Shown: positions 8,656 through 17,833 of the stretch, one piece after another
Numbering within the stretch: the first letter of the stretch is position 1
Layout: each line of letters begins with the position of its first letter
Assembly: GCF_014203395.1 (NCBI RefSeq)
Contig: NZ_JACHIW010000002.1
Coordinates: forward strand, 992,001-1,056,000
Direction of reading: 5' to 3'
Origin: Saccharopolyspora phatthalungensis
Lineage (GTDB): Bacteria > Actinomycetota > Actinomycetes > Mycobacteriales > Pseudonocardiaceae
DNA: 64,000 bases
The notes under the pieces: model-generated
Seen by the model: only the letters and a program-made list of their open reading frames with translations
What the model was told of the DNA's origin: nothing
Database searches by the model: none
Position numbers and translations under genes: made by a program

Positions 8656-9378
8656 ATGACCGGTTCTGACGAACTGACCAGCCTGCTGAACCAAGGGTTC
8701 AATGGCCTGGAGAAAAAAGCGCAGGAGAGCATCGACAAGTTCAACGCCGCCGTCCACCACATCAATGACTGGCAATTCGTACTCGGTCCGGTGATGCTCG
8801 CTATCAACCCGACTCTTGACGCCATACGCGAGGGTCTCGACAAGCTGGTGAAGCTGATCAAGACCGCCGTGGAACATCACCTGCCCGTCGTGTCACTGAT
8901 TGTGCAGTCCTTCAACTGGACCGACAACGTTCAGGCGCCCGTGAACGGACTCACCCATACGAAGAACCACCTCTCCTATTACTGGGAAGGCAAAGCAAGC
9001 GACGCATATAACGAGAAGGTTACGGCGCAGAACGATGCGATCGGCGCTCTCGCGAGCAAGGCGGACCAAGGCAGCAAGTGGCTCATGGACATCGCCAAAT
9101 ACAACGTCGAGTACATGACCGAGCTGGCCAAGATGGCGACCGGTTTCCTGGGCGCCCTCGTCGCCGCCTCGGTCGAAGCGGCGACGGTCGTTGAGATCCC
9201 GTTCGCGATCAACGATCTCGCAGGTGCCATCGGAACCCTTGTCACCCAAGCCTTGGACAACCTGGTGGGCATCGCCAAGAGGTTCATGGAGGCGCTCAGC
9301 AAGGTGCGGGACCTCAAGAGCATGATGACTGACCAAAAACTTCCCCAAGGACAATGGCCGCAGGCAGTCAACGGCTGA
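8656..9378 (+). CDS. WXG-domain protein, probable type VII secretion substrate
   Basis: 240 residues. A long helical protein with a central YYWEGKASDAYNEKV, in which W-E-G is the turn of a WXG hairpin. A hydrophobic segment around residues 160-185 (GFLGALVAASVEAATVVEIP) may be a membrane anchor or a toxin-like hydrophobic patch. It starts 15 bp after the YxxxD protein, as expected for a co-secreted pair. The final 30 residues are polar with no recognisable toxin motif. Function in export is well supported by pattern; the effector role is open. Confidence 0.65.
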   Translation: MTGSDELTSLLNQGFNGLEKKAQESIDKFNAAVHHINDWQFVLGPVMLAINPTLDAIREGLDKLVKLIKTAVEHHLPVVSLIVQSFNWTDNVQAPVNGLTHTKNHLSYYWEGKASDAYNEKVTAQNDAIGALASKADQGSKWLMDIAKYNVEYMTELAKMATGFLGALVAASVEAATVVEIPFAINDLAGAIGTLVTQALDNLVGIAKRFMEALSKVRDLKSMMTDQKLPQGQWPQAVNG

Positions 9379-9404
9379 GTCTTTGCCCATCACGAAAAGG
9401 GACC

Positions 9405-10055
9405 ATGAGCACAAATCTCCACCGCACCTGGAATCGGCCGGTTGCTCTGCTGACCGCGGCGATGATGTTCACCGGCGGCTGCGGCGTTCCCAGCGCCAAG
9501 CCTTACACGACGCCCACATCGCCGTACCCGACGCCCACATCCAGCGCTGGCACGATGTCGAGCAGCCCACCGCCGGGGCCAGTCAAGTACGCCTTCGCCA
9601 CCTTCAAAAGCTGCCCGGAAATCCGGCAGAAGGTGCCCGATCTGCCGCCACCGTTGAAGCCAGAGCGCGCTGAGGGTCCAGATCGGTTCTCACAGACTTG
9701 CACTTTTACAACCTCGAAAGACGATGGCCCGTTCATCACCTTCCGAGTTGAGCTCTATGGAAACCAGCAAGACGTGTACGGCTTCCACTCCGGCGCCGAG
9801 CTCGCGAAAACGGGTTTCAACGTCAACGTGCCGTCAGGCACAGAAAAGGAGAGCAGCCTGGGCATCGGCTCGGAAGCCCGCTGGGCGGATCCTGGAGTAG
9901 GCGACAGCTGCAAATTGGAAGTTCTCGACGAGAACGCGGCGATGATCACGTCTTACAATTCTGGCAAGGAGGACAACGACCCACGAAGCGAGCAGTGCCG
10001 CGATGGCGCGCGCGACGTCGCTAAACAGATCTACGTTGCCGTACAGCCACAGTGA
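9405..10055 (+). CDS. Putative lipoprotein, DUF3558-like
   Basis: 216 residues. An N-terminal basic/hydrophobic signal ends in MMFTGGC, a near-lipobox whose Cys would be lipidated (the -3 position is Thr rather than the usual Leu). A Pro/Ser/Thr-rich linker follows, then a globular domain with paired cysteines (SCPEI, QTCTF, DSCKL, EQCRD). This resembles DUF3558 lipoproteins, which often accompany type VII substrates in actinomycetes. It starts 26 bp downstream of the WXG gene with an AAAGGGA ribosome site and closes the cassette. The binding partner is unknown. Confidence 0.65.
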   Translation: MSTNLHRTWNRPVALLTAAMMFTGGCGVPSAKPYTTPTSPYPTPTSSAGTMSSSPPPGPVKYAFATFKSCPEIRQKVPDLPPPLKPERAEGPDRFSQTCTFTTSKDDGPFITFRVELYGNQQDVYGFHSGAELAKTGFNVNVPSGTEKESSLGIGSEARWADPGVGDSCKLEVLDENAAMITSYNSGKEDNDPRSEQCRDGARDVAKQIYVAVQPQ

Positions 10056-10153
10056 TCCGTGCGAAATCGCCGCCAGCTCCAGACCAGGCGGCGAGGGCCG
10101 ATCTCGTCCGTCGCTCACGGCTCGCTGCGGCGGGCCGAGAGCGCGACGGATGC

Positions 10154-10837
10154 TCAGATCAGTCCGCCCTTGCTGGCTTCGTAGACGGCTTCCGCGCGGG
10201 TGGAGACGCCGAGCTTGCGCATGATGTTGCGCACGTGGAACTTCACCGTCGTCTCGGAGATGTAGAGCTGGCCGCCGATGTGCCGGTTACTGGACCCGGT
10301 GGCCAGCAGGCGGAGCACACCCAGCTCGCGTTCGGTCAGTTCCGGTGCGGCGGACCGGTTGCTCATCGACTGCACCATCGCCGCGGCCGAGCGCGAATCG
10401 AACGCGCTCTCCTGCCGGGCCACCGCGCGGATCGCCCGGACCAGCTCGGTGGTGTCAACGTCTTTGACCACGTAGCCCCGTGCACCGCGGTGCACGGCGT
10501 CGACCACAAGCTTCTCGTCCAGGAAGGTCGTCAGCACCAGAACACCTAGGTCCTCGTGCTCCCCGGTCAACCGCTCGCACAGCGCCAGGCCCTCGGTGTC
10601 CTCGCCGGAGGACAGCTTCAGGTCCAGCAGCACCACCGCGGGCCGCGTCCGGCCGACCACCGCGATCGCCTCCGCCGCGGTGGTTGCCTCCCCCACCACT
10701 TCGAGGTCCTGCTCCCGTTCCAGCAGCGACCGCAACCCCTGCCGGACGATGGAGTGGTCGTCGACGATCACGATTCGGACCGGCCCCGGCGGCGCGCTGG
10801 CCGCGCCCTCGGACTGCCACCCGGCTTCCTCAGACAT
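10154..10837 (-). CDS. mnoR: LuxR/NarL-type response regulator, MnoR-like
   Basis: 227 residues. The receiver domain starts VRIVIVDDHSIVRQG, with phospho-acceptor Asp72 in VVLLDLKLSS and Lys in RGYVVKD. The C-terminal LuxR helix-turn-helix carries ELTERELGVLRLLATGSS and TVKFHVRNIMRKLGV. It overlaps the kinase gene by 8 bases. In mycobacteria the pair encoded next to a mycofactocin-linked alcohol dehydrogenase (MnoSR) controls mno and propanediol/methanol use; the layout here is the same. The palindromes before the two alcohol dehydrogenases of this window are the likely binding sites (inference). The gene name is a synteny-based assignment. Confidence 0.8.
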   Translation of the reverse strand: MSEEAGWQSEGAASAPPGPVRIVIVDDHSIVRQGLRSLLEREQDLEVVGEATTAAEAIAVVGRTRPAVVLLDLKLSSGEDTEGLALCERLTGEHEDLGVLVLTTFLDEKLVVDAVHRGARGYVVKDVDTTELVRAIRAVARQESAFDSRSAAAMVQSMSNRSAAPELTERELGVLRLLATGSSNRHIGGQLYISETTVKFHVRNIMRKLGVSTRAEAVYEASKGGLI

Positions 10838-12209
10838 CGGCGTCCCCTTCCGCCAGCGGCATCGGCACCTCCAGCCTGATGAGCACCCCGCCCATCTGCG
10901 CCCTGCCGATGCTGAGCTCACCACCGAGTTCTTCGGCTCGGGCGGCCATATTCGCCAACCCCCGGTGGTGCCCGTTGAGATCGTTCGTGCGCGCCGCCCG
11001 CAGCGTTCGCCGCAGCTGCGCGGGATCCCCGGTGCCGTCGTCGGCGATCGACAGCACGATCCGGTCGGCCTCGTACTTCAGGTGCACCGACGCGCGGTCC
11101 GCGCCCGAGTGGGTCGCCGTGTTGAACAGGGCCTCCCCGGTCAGCCGCAGCAACGAATGCTCGGCCTCCCCCGGCAGCGGCACCGGCTTGCCTTCGATCC
11201 GCACCGCGACGTCGACGTAGGTGGGCAGGTGCACGTTGGACAGCCGTTCCAGCAGCACAGGCAGCGAGCCCGGGCCCTCGTCGGCGCCCCGGTGCAGCGC
11301 GTAGATCGACGACCGCAGCTGGGCGACCGCCTGCTGGGTAAGGTCCTTGGCCGCCTGGAGCCGCTCGGCGACCTGCCGCCCGTCGGCGCCCATTGCCGCC
11401 AGCTCCGCCCGGCACACCTCCACGGTCATGCCCGCGCTGAGCACGGCCTGGGTCACGCTGTCGTGCAGCTCCCGCGCGATGCGGTGCCGTTCCTCGTCGA
11501 TAACCTGGCGCTGCATCGCCTCGGTCAGCCGGCGCTGGACCTCCTGCAGCTCGGCGTTGCGCTCGACGAGGTCCTTGGCTTGCCGGGAAGCCTCCTCGTT
11601 CAACTGTTCGGCGCGCCCCTTCAGCTGGGCGGCGGTGTGGAACAGGTAGGAGTTGTACAGCGCCACCGCGGCCTGGTTGGCCAACACCCGCAGGACCGCG
11701 AGGTCGGTCTCGGTGACCTCCACTCCCGCACCGGGCCGACCCACGACGCCGCCGACCGGTTCCTCGTCGAGCAGCATCGGCGCGCGCACCCGGCCCGGCC
11801 CGGCCTCGCCCGGCTCAAGCTCCCACGGGCGCTTGCGGATCACCTCCAGCTGCTCGCGGACCTCGCCGGGCAGATCGTCCTCCTGGTCGATCAGCTCGCC
11901 GTCGCGGGCGAACAGGAAACCCGGACGTATCCCGCGCAACGCCCCGTCGGCGACGGCCAGCAGCACCCACTCGGCTTGCAGGTGCTCGACGGCGGCCAGG
12001 ACGACCGCCTCCACCAACGCGCGCGGTCCCTCCGCCGAGCGCACGACGGCGCGGGAGATCTCATCGAGCGCCTGCACGGCCACGGCCAGCCGCTCGGTGG
12101 AACGCCGATACTCGGGGTAGAACGACCGCTTGCTCGACCGCACCCCGGTGAGCTCACCGAGCGTCGTTTCCCCCGCGCGGACGCGGCCACTACCGGACAC
12201 CGACCTCAC
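10830..12209 (-). CDS. mnoS: GAF-domain sensor histidine kinase, MnoS-like
   Basis: 459 residues. No membrane segment is present; a GAF-type sensory region covers about residues 40-190. A coiled-coil stretch and a HisKA_3 box ERHRIARELHDSV follow, with phospho-acceptor His249, then an ATPase domain with the G-box around GNxNGHHRGLANMAARAEELGG-like spacing. The GTG start sits inside ATGTGA, overlapping the dehydrogenase stop by four bases, so kinase synthesis is coupled to the enzyme. It is presumably a cytosolic sensor of alcohol, aldehyde or redox state that phosphorylates the response regulator encoded immediately downstream. Confidence 0.82.
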   Translation of the reverse strand: MRSVSGSGRVRAGETTLGELTGVRSSKRSFYPEYRRSTERLAVAVQALDEISRAVVRSAEGPRALVEAVVLAAVEHLQAEWVLLAVADGALRGIRPGFLFARDGELIDQEDDLPGEVREQLEVIRKRPWELEPGEAGPGRVRAPMLLDEEPVGGVVGRPGAGVEVTETDLAVLRVLANQAAVALYNSYLFHTAAQLKGRAEQLNEEASRQAKDLVERNAELQEVQRRLTEAMQRQVIDEERHRIARELHDSVTQAVLSAGMTVEVCRAELAAMGADGRQVAERLQAAKDLTQQAVAQLRSSIYALHRGADEGPGSLPVLLERLSNVHLPTYVDVAVRIEGKPVPLPGEAEHSLLRLTGEALFNTATHSGADRASVHLKYEADRIVLSIADDGTGDPAQLRRTLRAARTNDLNGHHRGLANMAARAEELGGELSIGRAQMGGVLIRLEVPMPLAEGDADV

Positions 12210-13432
12210 ATGGCCTTTCGGAACAGCGACTCGATCTCCTCCTGGGTGACCTGGCGCGGGTTGGTCGCGAGGCACGCGTCCTTCATCGTGGTCCTGGCCA
12301 GGTGTGCGACGTTGTGCTCGCCGACCCCGAGACAGGACAACCCGCGCGGGACGCCGACGGAGTCGGCCAGCTCGCGGACCCGATCGGCCAGCACCTCGGC
12401 GACCTCCGCCGCGGGTACGCGGTCGATGTCGATGCCCGCGGCGGCGGCCAGCGGCACGTAGCGGGTCGGGCTCTGTTCGGCGTTGAACCGGATCACGTGC
12501 GGCAGCAGGACCCCGTTGATCACGCCGTGCGGCGCATCGAGCAGCCCACCGACCTGGTGGCTCATGGCGTGGGTGGCGCCGAGAATCGCGTTGGTGAACG
12601 CCATCCCGGCCGCCAGCGATCCCTGCGCCATCGCGGTTCGCGGCTCCTGATCGGCCGGATCCAGCAGGGTCGGCAGCAGGTTTCTGGTCACCAGGTGCAC
12701 GGCGTGCAGCGAGTGCTGATCGGTCAGGACGTTGTGCGCTAGCGAGACGTAGGACTCCATCGCGTGGGTGAGCGCGTCGAGACCGGTCGCCGCGTTCAGC
12801 CAGTCGGGCATGGTCGTCAGCAGCCGTGGATCGATGATCGAGATCTCGGGGACCAGCGTCCGGCTGATGATGGTCACCTTCGTCGCGCTAGTGGTGTCGG
12901 TGACCACGCAGAACTGGGACACATCTGCCCCGGTCCCCGAGGTCGACGGCACCATGACCAGCGGCGGGATGGGGCTCACGACCCGGTCGACGCCCTCGAA
13001 GTCCAGGATGTGCCCGCCGTTGGCGGACACGATGGCCACGCCCTTGGCCGCGTCGATGCAGGAGCCGCCGCCGACGGCGATGATCACGTCCGCGCCGGTC
13101 TGGACGTATTCGCAGTAGGCGGCCTGTATCTCGTGATCCTTCGGGTTCGGCGTCAGCTCGTGCCAGACGACCGGGTGCAGCCCCACCTCGCGCAGGTGAC
13201 CCACTGCCTCGTGCACCCAGCCCGCCTCCACGATGCCCGGGTCGGTCACCAGGAAGGGACGACGCGCGCCGAGCCGCCGAGCCGAGTGACCCAGCTCGGC
13301 CAGGGAATCGTGGCCGAACACGATCTCCGGCGCGTGGAACTTCGCCAGGGCCGGACGCGGTGCGCCGACTTCGCTGCGGGTGGGTTGGCGTGGCACGCCC
13401 ACATGTTCGAATGCGATTTCCAGCTCCGGCAT
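12206..13432 (-). CDS. Iron-containing alcohol dehydrogenase (1,3-propanediol dehydrogenase-like)
   Basis: 408 residues, group III iron-type alcohol dehydrogenase. The nucleotide loop is VGGGSCIDAAKG and the metal-ligand regions are GLDALTHAMESY, GATHAMSHQ and DAPHGVINGVLLPHV. Its position ahead of a MnoSR-like pair matches the mycobacterial locus where this gene encodes an NDMA-dependent propanediol dehydrogenase, so it probably also works as a nicotinoprotein with mycofactocin. It would oxidise longer alcohols or diols than the mno product. First gene of an operon of three. A near-palindromic copy of the mno operator lies 163 bp ahead of its start, and the ATG follows a GGAGGACC ribosome site. 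Confidence 0.85.
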   Translation of the reverse strand: MPELEIAFEHVGVPRQPTRSEVGAPRPALAKFHAPEIVFGHDSLAELGHSARRLGARRPFLVTDPGIVEAGWVHEAVGHLREVGLHPVVWHELTPNPKDHEIQAAYCEYVQTGADVIIAVGGGSCIDAAKGVAIVSANGGHILDFEGVDRVVSPIPPLVMVPSTSGTGADVSQFCVVTDTTSATKVTIISRTLVPEISIIDPRLLTTMPDWLNAATGLDALTHAMESYVSLAHNVLTDQHSLHAVHLVTRNLLPTLLDPADQEPRTAMAQGSLAAGMAFTNAILGATHAMSHQVGGLLDAPHGVINGVLLPHVIRFNAEQSPTRYVPLAAAAGIDIDRVPAAEVAEVLADRVRELADSVGVPRGLSCLGVGEHNVAHLARTTMKDACLATNPRQVTQEEIESLFRKAM

Positions 13433-13595
13433 TCTCGTGGTCCTCCCGACTCACCATTGAGCCTCGCCCGCGAACGAGCCCGGCCGGTGTGCCGCGGCGG
13501 CTGCAAGCAGACCAGAAGCATGACTGTGGCGTAAACCACAGGTGAACCTACAGCCGGGGACTCTACCTCGGAACTGCCCAGATGAGCACCCCTGA

Positions 13596-13613
13596 CCTGG
13601 CCGATCGGACAGG
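13596..13613. promoter_or_regulatory. Second copy of the mno-type palindrome
   Basis: The sequence cctggccgatcggacagg differs from the perfect palindrome upstream of mno at one base, and the flanks add an a...t pair to make 20 bp. It lies 163 bp before the iron alcohol dehydrogenase start and just past the 3' end of the GAF regulator gene. The matching distance and sequence make it a candidate operator for the dehydrogenase-kinase-regulator operon. Confidence 0.65.
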
Positions 13614-13617
13614 TACG

Positions 13618-15096
13618 TTAACCCACTTCTTCCAGCAGCAGGCGCAGCCGGGTTTCGAGCACGTTGCGCTGCGGAGCCTCCGGCGGCAGCAGATCCCGTG
13701 CTCTTTCCAGCACTTCCAGATCCACACGCCCCGCATCGGTGTTGGCGAAGCGCCAGAGCAGTTCTGGGTCCCCGGTGCCCAGTGCGCAGCCGCGCAGCGA
13801 CGCCGAGAGCTCGTCGCGTTCGGCGCGGATCGCGGGGGACTCCGAGTGCGGCAGCAGAAGTCCGGCGCGGTCCACGGCGGCGTCGGCGTCGCTTCGGCGC
13901 AGCGCCTCGCGGACGGCGTGCAGGTCGCTGTCCACGTCCGCGGCGATGCGGTACGGCCTGGTTTTGACCACGTTCTGGCCGAGGGCATTGCGGATGCGGT
14001 GGATCTCCACCCGGACCGTGGTGGGGTTTCCCTGCTCCCCGTGCAGCAACAGCGCGAGCCGTTCCGCGGTCAGGCCGCCGGGGTTCATCGCCAGCAGCGC
14101 GAGGATCTCGGCGTGCCGCAGGCTCAGCTCATGCCGCACACCGTCCACTGTGGCCGTTGGGACCACGTCGCCGAGCAGGTGCAACGACAACTGCGGCTTG
14201 CGAAGGGGCCGGGGTGGTGCCACGCGCAGCAGATAGCCGCCGTCGAGCGGTTCGAGCTCGGCGTGTTCACCGCCGTCCAACCGGACCGTTCCGCTCTCGT
14301 CGAGGCCGATCCGCTGCCCCGGCACGAACCCGGTCGAGGCGGCGCTCGCGATGACCCGCCCGCTGGAGCTCAGCAGCGCCGCAGCCCGGCCGGACCCGGC
14401 GAGATGGTGCGCGTTGCGCCCCCGGAATAAGTCGTCCGAGGCGGCCAGGCGCCAGCGAAGTTCGCTTTCGACCAGCCGCGCACTGGCCACCACGAGCGCG
14501 AGCAGCGCCGGGTGCATCGTGTGTAGCGGGCCGCTGAGGTCGACCGCGCCGAGCAGCGCGCCCGTATCGGGATCGCGGACCGGACAGGCGGCGCAGGTCC
14601 AGGAGTGGTAGTTCCGCACGAGGTGCTCGGCGGAGTGGATCTGCACGGGAGCTCCGGTGGCGAGCGTGGTGCCCATCGCGTTGGTGCCGACCGCGCTTTC
14701 GGCCCACCGGGTGCCTTCGGCGAGCTGGACCCGGTCGGCGTCGCGGCAGACCTGGGGATGTCCCTGTCGCCAGAGTATGTTGCCGTCGGCATCGGTGACG
14801 ATCATGACGTGGCTGGTGCCGTCGGCCGCCTCGAGCAGCGTCTGGCGCAGCATCGGCACCCAGCGCGCCAGCGGGTGCGCCTGCCGGACGTCGTCGAGCC
14901 GGTCGTGGTCGAATGCCAGCGGCGGTTGCCGGAGATCGGGGTCGATCCGGGCCTCCAGGCAACGTCGCCAGGATTCGAAGACGACGGGACGCGGCTCGTG
15001 CGAGACCCGGTCGCCGGACAGCACGGCAGCATGCGTCCGCTCAAGGAGCCGGGCTCGCTCGAGCGGGTCAACCGAGGTGTCGTAGCTGGTGCCCAT
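13618..15096 (-). CDS. GAF-domain transcriptional regulator (AcoR-like sensor without AAA domain)
   Basis: 492 residues. The N-terminal half resembles the AcoR-type sensory region, with [11 protein letters not shown] and a GAF core containing [22 protein letters not shown] and then [13 protein letters not shown]. No sigma-54 AAA domain follows. Instead residues about 305-375 look like a winged helix ([20 protein letters not shown] with [14 protein letters not shown]). Regulators of this build stand next to aldehyde/alcohol dehydrogenase genes in actinomycetes. This one diverges from acs, with adhP beyond, so it probably activates ethanol/acetaldehyde use. Two copies of a GCAACGTCG double repeat in the divergent promoter are candidate sites for it. 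Confidence 0.8.
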   Translation of the reverse strand: MGTSYDTSVDPLERARLLERTHAAVLSGDRVSHEPRPVVFESWRRCLEARIDPDLRQPPLAFDHDRLDDVRQAHPLARWVPMLRQTLLEAADGTSHVMIVTDADGNILWRQGHPQVCRDADRVQLAEGTRWAESAVGTNAMGTTLATGAPVQIHSAEHLVRNYHSWTCAACPVRDPDTGALLGAVDLSGPLHTMHPALLALVVASARLVESELRWRLAASDDLFRGRNAHHLAGSGRAAALLSSSGRVIASAASTGFVPGQRIGLDESGTVRLDGGEHAELEPLDGGYLLRVAPPRPLRKPQLSLHLLGDVVPTATVDGVRHELSLRHAEILALLAMNPGGLTAERLALLLHGEQGNPTTVRVEIHRIRNALGQNVVKTRPYRIAADVDSDLHAVREALRRSDADAAVDRAGLLLPHSESPAIRAERDELSASLRGCALGTGDPELLWRFANTDAGRVDLEVLERARDLLPPEAPQRNVLETRLRLLLEEVG

Positions 15097-15207
15097 TCGC
15101 CTGCGCAGGAGTGTCGAGAACGCGGGAACATCCGGTCGCCGAAAGGTTCATAGTGCGGGGTAACTCGGTTACAGGCAAGTGTCTCCCCGGTGCGGATCGT
15201 CCCCGTT

Positions 15208-15227
15208 GCAACGTCGTTGCAACGTCG
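15208..15227. promoter_or_regulatory. GCAACGT double repeat, copy 1
   Basis: The sequence GCAACGTCGTTGCAACGTCG carries the half-site GCAAC twice, 11 bp apart, each forming part of a GTTGCAAC palindrome. It lies 112 bp upstream of the GAF regulator start and is matched at 17 of 20 positions by a second copy nearer acs. The 11-bp spacing is close to one helical turn, as for side-by-side protein dimers. Confidence 0.5.
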
Positions 15228-15443
15228 CTGCTCCTAGCTTCTCGCCACACCAGAGCATGCTCGGCCCAGGTCACGACGGTCCGGGAAGGGCCGCACCAGC
15301 GCGAACGATGGTTCTGCAAGCGGCGCGGCTCCCGCGTGCTCACCGAAGAGAAACGGAAACGATTGGCTGGCGCGGGTCGAGGCGATCGGTCCGGTCGATG
15401 CTGTCGGCCAGCGGGTTGCCGCCGCGCTCGGAGCGAACAACGG

Positions 15444-15463
15444 CGCAACGTCGCCGCAACGTT
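15444..15463. promoter_or_regulatory. GCAACGT double repeat, copy 2
   Basis: The sequence GCAACGTCGCCGCAACGTTG matches copy 1 at 17 of 20 positions with the same 11-bp spacing, 98 bp before the acs start codon. One copy near each divergent gene fits a regulator controlling both. The rest of this 464-bp divergent region shows no gene. Confidence 0.5.
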
Positions 15464-15560
15464 GACCGCCATACGTTCGTCTAACCGGCTGACGGATCCG
15501 GGAAAGCCGCAAGCGAAGAAGGCGATCACGCCGTCGTACGATCGCGTCGAGAGGTCGGAA

Positions 15561-17537
15561 GTGGGCAAGCACTCGCATAGCACGTTGGACAATCTGCTCA
15601 CCGAAAGCAGGACATTCCCGCCGTCTCAGGAGTTCTCGGCGCAGGCCAACGCCACGTCGGCGTTGTACACCGAGGCCGCGGCGGACCGGGAGGCGTTTTG
15701 GGCCAAGCAGGCCGAGCGGCTGGACTGGGACACCAAATGGGATCAGGTCCTGGACTGGTCGGACGCGCCGTTCGCGAAATGGTTCGTGGGCGGACGGCTC
15801 AACGTCGCCTACAACTGCGTGGACCGGCACGTGCAAGCCGGACATGGGGACCGGGTCGCCATCCACTGGGAAGGCGAACCAGGCGATTCACAGACGATCA
15901 CCTACGCACAACTACAGCGAGAGGTCTGCCGCACCGCCAACGCACTGGCGGCACTGGGCGTGGGCGCCGGTGACCGGGTAGCCATCTACCTGCCGATGCT
16001 GCCCGAAGCGGTCTACTCGATGCTGGCCTGCGCCCGCCTGGGAGCACTGCACAGCGTGGTCTTCGGCGGATTCTCCGCCGAAGCCCTACGCACCAGGATC
16101 AACGACGCCGCCGCCAAGGTCGTCATCACCTGCGACGGGCAATACCGGCGCGGCAAAGCCATGCCACTCAAAGCCAATGTGGACGAAGCAGTCGCCCAGA
16201 CCCCCAGCGTGGAACACGTCATCGTGGTCAAACGCACCAACACCGACGTCGCCTTCGACCACACCCGGGACAAATGGTGGGACGAGGCCAGGGCCGGCCA
16301 GCCCGACACCCACACCCCCCAGGCCTTCGACTCCGAACACCCCCTGTTCATCCTCTACACCTCGGGCACCACCGGCAAACCCAAAGGCATCCTGCACACC
16401 TCCGGCGGATACCTCACCCAGGCCGCCTACACCCACCACACCGTCTTCGACCTCAAACCCGACTCCGACACCTACTGGTGCACCGCCGACATCGGCTGGG
16501 TCACCGGCCACACCTACATCGTCTACGGCCCCCTGGCCAACGGCGCCACCCAAGTGATCTACGAAGGCACCCCCAACACCCCACACGAAGGCCGCCACTG
16601 GGAAATCGTCCAGAAATACGGGGTCACGATCTACTACACCGCACCCACCACCATCCGCACCTTCATGAAATGGGGCTCCCAGATCCCCGCCCACTACGAC
16701 CTGTCCTCACTACGGCTGCTGGGCAGCGTGGGCGAACCCATCAACCCCGAAGCCTGGATCTGGTACCGCCACAACATCGGCGGCGACCGCACCCCCGTCG
16801 TGGACACCTGGTGGCAGACCGAGACCGGCTCCATCATGATCTCCCCCCTACCCGGCGTCACCCCCACCAAACCCGGCTCCGCCCAACAACCCCTACCGGG
16901 AATCTCGGCCAAGATCGTCGACGAGACCGGCACCCCGGTCGGCCATGGCAACGGCGGCCTGCTGGTACTCGACGAGCCCTGGCCGGCGATGCTGCGCGGC
17001 ATCTGGGGCGACCAGCAACGCTACCGGGACACCTACTGGTCGAAATTCGCCGACCTGGGCTTCTACTTCGCCGGCGACGGCGCCAAATACGACGACGACG
17101 GCGACATCTGGCTCCTGGGCCGGGTCGATGACGTCATGAACATCTCCGGACACCGCATCTCCACCACCGAGGTCGAATCCGCCCTGGTCTCCCACCCCAA
17201 CGTCGCCGAGGCCGCCGTGGTCGGCGCCTCCGACCCCACCACCGGCCAGGGCATCGTCGCCTTCGTCATCCTGCGCGGCGGCACCGACGACACCGCCTCC
17301 GGCCAGACCGCCCTCAAACAACTACGCGAACACGTCTCCCACGAAATCGGGCCCATCGCCAAACCCCGCCAGATCATGGTCGTGCCCGAACTACCCAAGA
17401 CCCGCTCCGGCAAGATCATGCGACGACTGCTGCGCGACGTCGCCGAAAACCGCGAAATCGGCGACGTCACCACCCTCGCCGACTCCTCGGTCATGGACCT
17501 CATCTCCAAAGGCCTCAGCAAAACCACCGAAGACTGA
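15561..17537 (+). CDS. acs: Acetyl-CoA synthetase (AMP-forming)
   Basis: 658 residues, the standard Acs length. It activates acetate with ATP and CoA through acetyl-AMP. The P-loop-like motif [11 protein letters not shown] begins at Tyr266; [10 protein letters not shown], the hinge region [19 protein letters not shown] and the C-terminal [11 protein letters not shown] follow, with Lys618 the catalytic lysine usually controlled by acetylation. The GTG start is chosen for family length and a GAGAGG ribosome site; the longer open frame upstream is noncoding. It is divergent from a GAF regulator and followed by adhP, so it likely handles acetate made from ethanol. The coding strand is unusually C-rich from about 16,200 on. 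Confidence 0.95.
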   Translation: MGKHSHSTLDNLLTESRTFPPSQEFSAQANATSALYTEAAADREAFWAKQAERLDWDTKWDQVLDWSDAPFAKWFVGGRLNVAYNCVDRHVQAGHGDRVAIHWEGEPGDSQTITYAQLQREVCRTANALAALGVGAGDRVAIYLPMLPEAVYSMLACARLGALHSVVFGGFSAEALRTRINDAAAKVVITCDGQYRRGKAMPLKANVDEAVAQTPSVEHVIVVKRTNTDVAFDHTRDKWWDEARAGQPDTHTPQAFDSEHPLFILYTSGTTGKPKGILHTSGGYLTQAAYTHHTVFDLKPDSDTYWCTADIGWVTGHTYIVYGPLANGATQVIYEGTPNTPHEGRHWEIVQKYGVTIYYTAPTTIRTFMKWGSQIPAHYDLSSLRLLGSVGEPINPEAWIWYRHNIGGDRTPVVDTWWQTETGSIMISPLPGVTPTKPGSAQQPLPGISAKIVDETGTPVGHGNGGLLVLDEPWPAMLRGIWGDQQRYRDTYWSKFADLGFYFAGDGAKYDDDGDIWLLGRVDDVMNISGHRISTTEVESALVSHPNVAEAAVVGASDPTTGQGIVAFVILRGGTDDTASGQTALKQLREHVSHEIGPIAKPRQIMVVPELPKTRSGKIMRRLLRDVAENREIGDVTTLADSSVMDLISKGLSKTTED

Positions 17538-17833
17538 GCAGAGCCGACCAGACCCCGGCAAGCCGACGCATCCCATCGCCGTCCGCGACCTGCCGGGCGG
17601 TAACCACGCGCCCGCTGTGTGCCGTTTTCGCTCGTGCAACAGCGGATTCAGGCTTTCTCCTCGGTCCCGCCAGCACCCATCCCGTTGACAGCGCGGAACT
17701 GACCGTTCGGAGAGCTCCCCCCGGCGTCGCCGACGGTTACAAAGGATTCCTGGTTCCGCAGCGCCAAGCCAGGAAGAACGTCCAACGGATCGCTAGCCGA
17801 TTCGCGAATCTACAAGCACCACTAGGAGTTTCC
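17538..17833. promoter_or_regulatory. acs-adhP spacer with adhP promoter region
   Basis: A 296-bp gap with no gene. A weak inverted pair (cccggca ... tgccggg) shortly after acs could attenuate transcription. The last bases contain the adhP ribosome site TAGGAG. I cannot point to -35/-10 boxes with confidence. Confidence 0.4.

Noticed and set aside
10596..12461. Long plus-strand open frame (621 codons) opposite the histidine kinase
   Set aside because: It mirrors the high-GC third positions of the kinase gene and encodes no recognisable fold; the minus strand has clear kinase motifs.
14913..15560. N-terminal extension of acs by about 216 codons
   Set aside because: It overlaps the GAF regulator and the divergent promoter with operator-like repeats; family length fits the GTG at 15561.
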